This document shows, piece after piece, positions 54,535 through 64,000 of a stretch of 64,000 nt of DNA (position 1 is the first letter of the stretch; each line of letters starts with the position of its first letter). A program made the translations under genes and the position numbers. Source of the DNA: Dipteris shenzhenensis. Its lineage: Eukaryota; Polypodiophyta; Polypodiopsida; Gleicheniales. The notes beneath the pieces were generated by a model that made no database searches, was not told the DNA's origin, and saw nothing but the letters and a program-made list of their open reading frames with translations. The stretch lies in NCBI GenBank assembly GCA_047967505.1, contig CM106538.1; one strand, 5' to 3'.

Positions 54535-54791
54535 CTATCATTTATGTCACCGCCTATGTTAGTTGTACTCGTGGTGTAGTTAGACTACCACGTATGTTTT
54601 TGGTTTGGGTTCACATATGAACCACGTATTCTAGGGTTTGACATATAGGGTATTTCCCTCTTCTATTGTATTGTTGTTGTGTGCAAAAGTGAAGAAAGGC
54701 TTCACCCTCCAACCTTGTGTCCTCTCTCTCTTTTGTGTGTTGTGAAGAAAGCTGAACTTGAGTCTCCTATCTCTCTCCCTTATTCTTTACA
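54492..54791 (+). repeat. copia-3 3' LTR
   Basis: Starts TGTTGAGATATC and ends TTCTTTACA, 300 bp. The end is inferred from TG...CA form and from where the DUF7869-like frame resumes. No second copy is present for comparison. Confidence 0.7.
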
Positions 54792-55948
54792 CCTACCACC
54801 GACTTTGAGAATACAAGCTGATAATTGCTGGTGAGAAAATAAGAATGTACTCATGTTTGCATTCTGCTCCATGCTAGTTGCTCATCGAATCTTCAATGAG
54901 GTCGAATGTGGATTTTTGTATGTTGGGCATACACATGATGATATCGATCAAGTTTTTAGCACAGTCTCAAAACAGCTTAAATGCAAGATGTGGAGACAAT
55001 AGATGACTTGGTAAGAAGATGTGGCAGGCAAGTTGGTGGTTGTAAGGAAAGTATAGTATGTGAGAGGCTCGAAAGAATGTATGATTGGAAGAGCTTCATT
55101 CTACCTTTCATACAAATGGGTGGTGATGCATTGACAGGTCATACCAATCCACACTACTTTCGTTTTTTTTTAAAAGATGAAAAACCCGTAATGCAATGGT
55201 AACAGTATTCTCATGATACAAAATGGGAACTTGAAGAACCTTACAGTCTCTTAACTTTAATTCCCAGCAAGGAGAGGTATCCAACATGGGCTCCTATACA
55301 AGAATTCAATGAGAGGTCTAACTATGAAATAGAAGGATTAAAAGCATTTATTACATACAAAGAGGAAATGCTCCAGAGATGTCCGATTCGAAGCCTACTT
55401 GGAGAGAACACACTACCACTGTAATTAACAAGACACGAAATTTGATAAAGGACCTTGAGAGAATGCGAGGCTCAAAGGATGTCAAGGAAGAATGCAATAT
55501 TTTTTGGCCAAATGTTCATAACGATTTGCGCCCAGCTCCACTCTTTGAAAATGAATTTGTATCATTACTCCCACATCCATATTGTGGACTGAAGAAGAGA
55601 GAGTTTATGCCACAAGTAGATATAGAGGTCGATTGTTTTGTTGTGGTTCGGCCATCGGATGATGAATATGAGAATGTGAAGTTTTGGGTTGCAAAAGTAG
55701 TTGATGTGCAAAGAGATGACCAAGGGAGAGCTACAACACTTACAGCGATACGGTATGAGCCAAAGGGCAGGAAGGAGAATATGGATAACAACACATTGTA
55801 TACTAATTGTATAATGGAGTGGGTCCCAAATGATGAAGCGGTCTCACAAGTTTCGATGGAGACAATCATAGTGTCTTGGCATTCAAGGGCAAAGAAATCA
55901 AAGAAGCGCATGGGATATGAGGTAGAAGGAAAAATAAAAATACCATAG
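54792..55948 (+). pseudogene. DUF7869-type protein, C-terminal part, broken
   Basis: The reading begins right after the LTR: LPPTLRIQADNCW, a TGA (CGA in relatives, giving RENKN), ENKNVLMFAFCSMLVAHRIF, then the hallmark GFLYVGHTHDDIDQVFSTVSKQL. After a one-base shift near 54980 it continues DDLVRRCGRQVGG to 55202, passes a TAA, and after another shift near 55379 reads on to SWHSRAKKSKKR at 55948. DUF7869 proteins with DN-x-ENKN and VGHTH-DID are widespread in mosses, ferns and animals and look transposon-derived. Their activity is unknown to me. The 5' half is lost where copia-3 entered. Confidence 0.7.
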
Positions 55949-56940
55949 CAAAGTATTTTGCATATACACGAATTTTTAAGGATGCTCGCCATGGAGGAAG
56001 TAGAAGGAGACAATGCAAATGAAGAATGTCCATGATTAAAGCTTTGTATTGAAGTCCATTGAAAGATTTTATTTGGATACTAGGCAAGAAGCCAATTGAC
56101 AATTATAATCAGAGTCATCACCTCCTATGTCAAATGAGAGTCAAAATATGCATTGGATGTCACCCAAGGGTCAAGGCTTGGCAAGACAATAGGGAGTTAA
56201 TGCAGATGGCACCTGGCAAGGGACTGTCACATTGAGCAATAAGACAATGGGGAGTCAATGCACCTAAGGGGCAAGGATTGGCAAGATAAGTGGGAGTTAA
56301 TGCAGATGGCACCTGGCAAGGGACTATCGTGACATTGAGCAATAAGACAATGGGGAGTCAAATTATGCAGATGGCACGAATTGAGGCAAACATATGTTCA
56401 ATATATATCATTTCATACAAAGACTCCAGCTGAGAGCAACGTCTCTCAATGTAAACATATAATGATAGCTATAATTGCTATTATAATTCTTTGGTTCAAT
56501 ACAAAACTTGGTCTTATGGCATCATGTCTTTTTTCTATTTATTAAAAGTTTTAAAAATTTTGTGCATATTGCGAGTGACAATGTTATTTACATGAAATAT
56601 TTAAGTCTCCTTAAATGGATTTATAAATTATCACGTCAAGGAAAAATATTAAAAATAATTAAATTAACAAATAACTTAGGTATAGCTAGAATTTCTAAAA
56701 TAGGATTATTTTAAATTCTTGCATGTTGGTGCAAAAGTATAGATTGAAAAATCAAGATTTTTATGTGAATATGATAGTGCCACAAAGTGAACTTTTGATT
56801 TGGGAAGAATATTTTCAGAAAGTAAAGTTTTGATTTGGGAAGGATATTTTCACAAAGTAAACTTTTCATTTGGGAAGGATTTTTGGGCTTCTCCAAAAAC
56901 GACAGAAAAAGTCCAAAATTAATAAAATAGGTGCTAATTA
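55949..56940. other. Spacer with two small tandem repeats
   Basis: 56160-56375 holds two ~105 bp units (GGCAAGGNTTGGCAAGA...GGCACCTGGCAAGGGACT). 56775-56885 holds three ~37 bp units (AAAGTNAACTTTTGATTTGGGAAGGATATTTTC). No gene. Confidence 0.7.
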
Positions 56941-59900
56941 GGGTTTTCAGCATCCTCTAATGCTCCAAAACTTGTAGCAAATTGATCCAAGAGACTAGGA
57001 TCCTACTGCAAATCAATTAAGAGGCCCAGAATCTTCAGCGATTTGACCCAGGGGTTCCAGATTTGATGCAGCCTACCAAGGCTTCTGTTGGTGCGATTTT
57101 AACCCAGGGTTAGTTTTGCACTGCTTGGAGTTTGTTTTTAGTGGTATCAGAGCACAGTCTAGCCACTTTCTGTGGTAGTAACAATCCAAAGAGTCCTCCG
57201 TTTGAGCCAAGACATTAACGATTTTGAAGTATCCTCCGCTTGAGCTCATTGCAATTCGGCAAGAGATACCATATACTATAATTTTGTGTTTTATTCTTTT
57301 GTATTCCATCCCTAGAAGGTTGCCAAGTTATTCCAATTAGGGTTTCCAGCATTGCCCAATGCTCCAAAACTTGTAGCAATTTGATCTAGGAAGCTAGGAC
57401 ACTGCTCTGAATTGATCAAGAGGCCCAAAATCTACTATGATTTGACCCAAGAGTTTCATATTTGATTACGATCAGCCTACCACGGCTTCTAGTTATTGCG
57501 ATTCTGTACTAGCGTTGGTGGAATCCTCCGTTTGAGGCAGTACACTAGCAATTTCAAAGGATCCTTCAGTGGAACTCATCGCAATTCAGGCCGGGTTACC
57601 CTCCACTATAGTTCAGGTTACCCTCCACTATAGTTTCATATTTTATTTTGTATTCCAACCCGTGAGGTCTTCAAGCTGCTGTAATTAGGGTTTCTAGCAT
57701 CCCCCAGTGCTCGAATTTGCTACAAATTGTTCCCAAGAGACTAAGACCCTTCTACTGCTACGAATTGAGCAAGAGGCCCAAAATCTACTGCTACGATTTG
57801 ACCCAAGGGTTTCAGATTTAATTGTGATCAGCCTATCAGGGCTCCTAATTGCTTGCATAGTGCAGTCTTGCCACTTTCTTGGTGGCAATGATCCAAATAA
57901 TCCTTCATTTGAGCAACGATAGTAGCAATTTGGAAGGATCCTCCGCTTGATCTCATTGCAAATCAACCCCACTTACCATATAATATAATTACATATTTTA
58001 TTTGAAAGGATCCTAGCAATTTGAAAGGATCCTAGCAATTTGAAAGGATCCTTACATAATTACTAGCAATTTCAAAGGATCCTTCAATGGAACTCATCGC
58101 AATTCAGGCCGGGTTACCCTCCACTATAGTTCAGGTTACCCTCCACTATAGTTTCATATTTTATTTTGTATTCCAGCCCATGAGGTTTTCAAGCTGCTGC
58201 AATTAGGGTTTCTAGCATCCCCCAGTGCTCGACTTTGCTACAAATTGTTCCCAAGAGACCAAGACCCTTCTACTGCTATGAATTGAGCAAGAGGCCCAGA
58301 ATCTACTGCTGCGATTTGACCCAAGGGTTTCAGATTTGATTACGATCAGCCTATCAAGGCTCCTAATTGCTTGCATAGTGCAGTCTTGCCACTTTCTTGG
58401 TGGCAATGATCCAAATAATCCTTCATTTGAGCAATGATAGTAGCGATTTGGAAGGATCCTCCACTTGATCTCATCGCAAATCAACCCCACTTACCATATA
58501 ATATAATTACATATTTTATTTGAAAGGATCCTAGCAATTTGAAAGGATCCTAGTAATTTGAAAGGATCCTTACATAATTACTAGCAATTTCAAAGGATCG
58601 TTCAGTGGAACTCATCGCAATTCAGGCCGGGTTACCCTCCACTATAGTTTCATATTTTATTTTGTATTCCAGCCCATGAGGTTTTCAAGCTACTACAATT
58701 AGGGTTTCTAGCATCCCCCAGTGCTTGACTTTGCTACAAATTGTTCCCAAGAGACCAAGACCCTTCTACTGCTACGAATTGAGCAAGAGGCCCAAAATCT
58801 ACTACTGCGATTTGACCCAAGGGTTTCAGATTTGATTGCGATCAGCTTATCAGGGCTCCTAATTGCTTGCATAGTGCAGTCTTGCCACTTTCTTGATGGC
58901 AATGATCCAAATAATCCTTCATTTGAGCAACGATAGTAGCAATTTCGAAGGATCCTCCGCTTGATCTCATCGCAAATCAACCCCACTTACCATATAATAT
59001 AATTACATATTTTATTTGAAATATTTTGTATTCTAGTTGTAGAAAGTTGGCAAGTTGCTGCAAATTAGGGTTTCCAACATCCCTCAGTGCTCCAAAACTT
59101 GCTGCAAATTGTTCCAGGAGGCAAGGACCCTGTTGTAAATTGATTAAGAGTCCTAGAATCTGTTGCCATTTGACCTAGGGGTTTCAAAGGATCCAAGATT
59201 AGCGATTTCAAAGGATCCTCCACTGGAGCTCATCGCAATTCAGCCTAGGTTACCATATACTATAGTTTTGTATTTTATTTTATATTCCAACCCCAGAAGG
59301 TTGTCAAGCTAGTATGACTAGGGTTTTTAGCATTTCCTTTTCCTCTAGAGCTTGCTGTGAATTGTTCTAGGAGGCAAGGACCTTGCTTCTGTGAGTTAAT
59401 AAGAGGCTTAGAATCTGCTATGATTTGATACAGCGGTTCCATATTTGGTTGGTGATTAGCCTACCAGGGCTTCTAGTTGTTGTGATTTTATACCTTGGTT
59501 GGTTTTGGAGTGCCTAGAGTTTGTTTTCGATGGTATCGAAGTGCAATCTTGCCACTTTCCTTGGTGGCAACGATCCAAAGAATTCTTTGTTTGAGCTAGG
59601 ACAAAAGCAATTTCAAAGGATCCTCCACTTGAGCTCATCGCAATTCAACCCATCTTACCATATAATATAATCTCGTATTTTATTTTCTATTATGGCCCCA
59701 GGATGTTGTCAAGATGTTATGATTAGGGTTTCTAGCATCCCCCAGTGCTTGAGAAGTTGTTGTTGTTGCGAATTGTTCCATGGCTAGGACCCTACTACTA
59801 CGAATTGATCAACCCAGTGGTTCGAGATATGATTGGGTTAGCTTGCCAGGGATTCTAACTATTGTGATTTTATACTATTGGTTGGTTTTACAGTGCGTGG

Positions 59901-60240
59901 AGTTTGTTTTTAGTGGTACCAGAGCACGGTCTTGCTGTATTCCTTAGTGGCACAATGAGCCAAAGAATCCTCTATTTGAGCCAGCATCGTAGTAGCGATT
60001 TTGAAGGATCCTATCCTTGACCTCATCACAATTCAACTTGGGTTACCATATACTATAATTTCGTATTCTAGCCCTAGAAGGTTGTCAAGTTGCTACAATT
60101 AGAGTTTCCAGCATCCCCCAATGCTCTAGAGCTTGCTACGAATTCTTCTAGGAGGCTTATTCCCTACTATAAATTGATCAAGAGGCCCAAAATCTGCTGC
60201 AATTTGACTTAGGGGTTCTAGATTTGATTTTTCATTTTTC
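56941..60240 (+). repeat. Tandem array of LTR/leader-like units with PBS-like motifs
   Basis: About eight diverged units of 260-510 bp, each with an AGGGTTTCCAGCATCCCCCAATGCTC-type start, a 'gaattgatcaagaggcccaaaatctac' block and a CTCATCGCAATTCA block. Several (57140, 59530, 59910) carry (T/G)GGTATC-AGAGCA, a tRNA-iMet PBS-like site, followed by GTCTTGCCACTTTC. In three units (57690, 58190, 58680) that site is deleted (AGTGCAGTCTTGCC). Those three are nearly identical to each other, so they amplified recently. The same sequence occurs at 32080-32455 as a single copy. Confidence 0.8.
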
Positions 60241-60791
60241 TCTCTCTCTCTCTCTCTCCCTCTCCCTCCCTACTCTCTCCCTCCCTCTAGCAGCCACGGC
60301 CGCCAGGAGACCCTCTTCTCTCTCTTAATCTCTCTCTCCCTCTCTTCTCTCTCTCTTTCTTTCCCTCCCTACTATTCTCTCTCATTTAAGGAGCCCCTCT
60401 TCTCTCTCTGAATCTCTCTCTCTCTCTCTCTCATTTTTGATTCTCTCTCTCCCTTTGGTGGCCACGGTTGCCAAGAGCCCCTCTTCTCTCTCTTAATTTC
60501 TCTCTTTCCCTCTCTCCTCTCTCTTTCTCTCCCTCCCTATTCTCTCTCATTTCTCAAATTTACAAACTCAAATTTGAATAAGAAACTAATTGAAATAGAA
60601 CTCAAAAACTCAAATAAGAAACTAAATTAAAAAGGAATTGTAACGCCTACTAAAAAAAACCCCTCCTCTAGCTGCCATGGCCGCCAAGAGTTTTCATTCT
60701 CTCTCTTTCTCTTTGAGTTTTCATTCTCTCTCTCTCTCCCTTCGCCCCTCTTCTCTCTCTTAATCTCTCTCCCTCTCTTCCTTCTCTTTCT

Positions 60792-60834
<43 letters not shown>

Positions 60835-61760
60835 CTTTCTGTCCCTCTTTTCTTTTCTCTCTTAATCTCCTGCTCTCTCTCTCTCTCACTCTCTCTCTGT
60901 CTCCTCTCTCTCTCTAGCTCTCTCTTTCTCTCTATGTCTCTTTTCAAATTTAGAACACAAATTTCAATAAGAAATGAATTGAAATAGAACTCAAAAACTT
61001 TAACAAGAAACTAATTGAAAAAGAATTGTAAGTAAAGAAAAAGAATTACAAGACGAATTGTAGAATTGCGAGTAAAGAAAAAGAATCGCAAGTACCTAGA
61101 AAAAGTGAAAAAAGTAAGGCTCCGCTTATCCTTTCTCTTCCGCTCTTGGTTGCTTCCATGAAATGAGGAGAGAATGAGAATGAATGAATGGAAAGAAGAG
61201 TATATATAAGAAAAACTAGCCCACTCCTCCCACTCACGAATAAATTTGAATTTTTAAAAAAGAGAGGGAAATTTGAATTCATTCTTCTAGATAAATTTGA
61301 ATTCAAATTTATGTTCAACATTCTTCTTGATACTTTCTTCTCGTACGTCCCTCTTCATTCTTCTCGTAAGTCAAATCTTATTTGTCACTCTTGCTCGTGA
61401 TTGTTCTACTCTTAGTTGTAAGAATTCGACCTCTCTCCCTCTACTCCTCTCCTCTTCTCTATGTAGTGGGCTCTCTCTCTCTCTCAAATGGAGCGCCCTC
61501 TCTATGGATGGAGCTCCCTCTCTTAGTTGCATATCTCTCGCTCTCTAGTCGCATACCTTCCCAACCTTCCTCTAGTCGTGTACCTTCCTCTCTCCCTCAA
61601 GTCTTCTCATCTCTCCTCTCTCTCCTAGTCGCTTACCTTACCCTCTCCCTAAAGTCTTCTCACCTCTCTTCTCTCTCTACTAGTGTTTCCCTCTCCATCA
61701 CGTCTTCTCACCCCTCTCCCTCCCTCACTCCTCTCCCTCCCTTACTCCTCTAACTCTCCT
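60241..61760. repeat. CT-rich microsatellite region, first part
   Basis: (CT)n and (CCCT)n stretches interspersed with AT-rich, non-coding sequence (60560-60650, 60945-61400). Three degenerate copies of a GGCCGCCAAGAG phrase appear at 60290, 60457 and 60673. No gene is seen. Confidence 0.85.
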
Positions 61761-62339
61761 CTCATCCTTGGGGGCCGCGGCCCCCAGGAGTCCTCTCTCT
61801 CTCTCTTCCTTCTCTCTCTCTCCTCCCCTCCCCCCCCCTCTCTCTCTCTCTCTCGCTCCCTCCCCTCCCTCCCCTCACTCCTCTCTCTCTCTCCCCTCCC
61901 TTTTCCTCACTCCTCTCACCCTGGGGCCGTGGCCGCTAGGACCCTCCTCTATCTCTCTCTCCCTCCCGTCCCTCTCTCACTCCTCTCACCCTCCTCTCTC
62001 TCTCTCTCCCTCCCCTCCCTTTTCCTCACTCCTCTCACCCTGGGATTGTGGCCGCCAAGACCCCCCGTCTCTCTCTCTCCCTCCCCTCCCTCTCCTCACT
62101 CCTCTCACCCTCCTCTCTCTCTCCCTCCCCTCCCTCTCACCCTGGGGGCCGCGGCTGCCAGGACCCCCCCCCTCTCTCTCTCTCTCCCCTCCCTACCCTC
62201 CCTCTCACTTGGGGGCCATGGTCACCAAGACCCCCCCCCCCTCTCTCTCTCTCTCTCTTTCGCTCCTTCCCCTCCCTCCTCTCTCTCTCTCCCTCCCCTC
62301 CCTCCCCTCCCTCCCACCCTGGGAGCCGCGGCTGCCAGG

Positions 62340-62411
<72 letters not shown>

Positions 62412-62499
62412 CCCTCCCCTCCCTCCTCTCTCTCTCCCTCGCCTCCCTGCCCTCCCTCTCACCCTGGGGGTCGCGGCCGCCAGGACCCCCTCTCTCTCT

Positions 62500-62535
<36 letters not shown>

Positions 62536-62991
62536 CCTCCCCTCCCTCTTCTCTCTCTCTCCCTCCCCTCCCTCCCCTCTCTTTCTCCCCTCCCTCCCCT
62601 CCCTCTCACCCTGGTGGCCGTGGCCGCCAAGACCCCCCCTCTCTCTCTCTCGCACTCCCTCCCCTCCCTCCTCTTTCTCTACCTCCCCTCCCTCCCCTCC
62701 CTCTCACCCTGGCGGCTGTGGCCGCCAGGATCCCCCCCCCTCTCTCTCTCTCCCTCCCCTCCCTCCTCTCTCTCTCCCTTCTCTCTCTCTCACCCTGGTG
62801 GCCGTGGCCGCCAGGACCCCCCCTCTCTCTCTCTCACTCTCTCTCTCCCTCCCCTCCTCCTCTCTCTGTCACCCTGGCGGTCGTGGCCGCCAGGACCCCC
62901 CCTCTCTCTCTCTCGCTCTCTCTCTCCCTCCCCTCCCTCCTCTCTCTCTCCCTCCCCTTCCTCTCACCCTAGGGGTCGTGCTTGCCAGGAA

Positions 62992-63042
<51 letters not shown>

Positions 63043-63440
63043 CCCTCCCTGGGGGCCACGACTGCCACGACCCCCTCTCTCTCTTTGGTGCTCTCTCTCC
63101 ACTCCTCCCGCTGCCCCCTCCCCCTACCCCCGCTCCCCCCTACCCCATCGCCCCCTACCCTGCCTCCCCCGCCTCCCACCTCCCCCTACCCCGCCGCCCC
63201 CTACCCTCGCTCCCTCCCCTTCCTCCTCTCTCTCTCTCCCTCCCCTCCCTCCCCTCCCTCTCGCCTCCCCCTAACCCCACTCCCTCCCCTCCCTCCTCTC
63301 TCTCTCTCTCTCTCTCCCTCCCCTCCCTCTCGCCTCCCCCTACCCCCGCTCCCTCCCCTCCCTCCTCTCTCTCTCTCCATCCCCTCCCTCCCCTCCCTCT
63401 CACCTTGGTGACTGCGGTCGCCAGGACCCCCTACCCCGCC
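61761..63440. repeat. GC-box/CT minisatellite, about 14 units
   Basis: Each unit consists of CACCCTGG-GGCCGTGGCCGCCAGGACCCCCC followed by a variable (CT)n and CCCTCCCCTCCCTCC run. Units begin near 61768, 61920, 62038, 62142, 62209, 62317, 62461, 62609, 62708, 62790, 62871, 62966, 63046 and 63402. Long Ser/Pro/Leu frames here are translations of the repeat. Confidence 0.9.
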
Positions 63441-64000
63441 TCCCCCCCTCCCGCCTCTCGCCTCCCCCTACCCTGCCTCCCCCCTCCCGCCTCCTGCCTC
63501 CCCCTACCCTGTCGCCCCTGCTCCCCCCTCCTGCCTCCCCCTACCCCTGCTCCCTACCCTGCCTCCCCCCTCCCGCCTCCTCCTACCCCCGCTCCCTACC
63601 CCACCGCCCCCTACCTTGCCTCCCTCCCCTCCCTACCCCCGCTCCCCCCTCTCGCCTCCCCCTACCCCACCACCCCCTACCCGCTCCTCCCTCCTGCCTC
63701 CCTACCCTGCCGCCCCCCCTGCCGCCTCCCCCTACCTCCTCTCCCTACCCCGCCTCCCCCCCTCCCTACCCCCGCTCCCCCCTCCCTACCCCTGCTCCCC
63801 CTCCCTCTTATGCCACTCTCTCCCTGCTCCCTCCCTCTTCCTCCCTCCCTGCCCTCTTCCGTCGCTCCTCCCTCCCTCCTTTCCTCCCTCTCTCTCCCCC
63901 CTCCACTTCCCTCTTCCTCCTTCCTCTCTCTCCCCCCTCCACTCCCCCCTCCACTTCCCTCTTCCTCCTCCCTCTCTCTCCCCCCTCCACTTCCCTCTTC
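63441..64000. repeat. C-rich minisatellite to window end
   Basis: Repeats of CCTCCCCCTACCC(C/T)GC type, turning into CTTCCTCCCTCTCTCCCCCCTCCA repeats after 63880. The complementary strand is rich in GGGTAGGGGG and could form G-quadruplexes. Confidence 0.85.

Larger units (their letters stand above)
50816..54791 (+). mobile_element. Ty1/copia-3, 5' truncated
   Basis: Plus-strand copia. It lacks the 5' LTR, leader and N-terminal gag and joins satellite DNA abruptly near 50816. It retains the gag zinc knuckle through RNase H, a polypurine tract (54481-54491) and a 300 bp 3' LTR. At its right end it directly abuts a DUF7869-type coding frame. Confidence 0.9.

Noticed and set aside
61683-63411. 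Open frames of 408-547 residues, Ser/Pro/Leu-rich, in three overlapping frames
   Set aside because: They translate a CT-rich minisatellite. The same low-complexity pattern appears in all frames, and there is no domain.
63441-63760. CCCTACCC repeats as telomeric DNA
   Set aside because: The plant telomere repeat is CCCTAAA (or variants). These units are longer, variable and lack the regular phase.

Overview
The window is nuclear DNA of a land plant. It holds the last two exons of a plant NPG-type (TTC7-like) tetratricopeptide gene, fragments of plant LRR-receptor, phospholipid methyltransferase and UDP-glycosyltransferase genes, and copia elements primed by initiator tRNA-Met. The ~15 kb intron packed with nested retroelements and the low density of host genes suggest a large genome. 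A fern or another non-seed vascular plant is my best inference, not something the sequence proves.

Layout. 1-3.8 kb: a decayed LINE (LINE-A, +). 3.8-11.1 kb: a Ty3/gypsy remnant with an internal inversion, split by copia-1 (-). 11.1-12.5 kb: a decayed LTR/leader-like stretch. 12.5-27.9 kb: two exons of the host NPG-like gene (+) separated by a 14.9 kb intron. The intron holds LINE-C (-), a piece of copia LTR, and LINE-B (-), into which the young, nearly intact copia-2 (-) has inserted. 28.9-32.5 kb: a scrambled Ty3/gypsy remnant (-). 32.5-33.2 and 45.3-50.8 kb: one satellite array (182 bp monomer, 546 bp trimeric higher-order repeat) interrupted by a 12.2 kb Mutator-like (MULE) transposon at 33,169-45,336. 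50.8-54.8 kb: copia-3 (+), 5' truncated. 54.8-55.95 kb: a broken DUF7869-type gene. 56.9-60.2 kb: a tandem array of LTR/leader-like units carrying PBS-like motifs. 60.2-64 kb: CT/C-rich micro- and minisatellites.

The most interesting object is the MULE. It has ~55 bp terminal inverted repeats built around three GCGAGCG motifs and a 9 bp target duplication. It encodes a WRKY/GCM1-like, DDE and SWIM transposase (+), decayed by three in-frame TGA codons. It also encodes, on the opposite strand, a spliced gene resembling beta-class DNA N6-adenine/N4-cytosine methyltransferases. Between the two lie captured fragments of an LRR receptor, a phospholipid N-methyltransferase and a UDP-glycosyltransferase, the last two with recognisable introns. 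The glycosyltransferase piece sits among many palindromes, one with perfect 83 bp arms, that could make double-stranded RNA.

Across the window most premature stops are what cytosine deamination would produce, as expected of heavily methylated repeats. No tRNA, rRNA or CRISPR array was seen.
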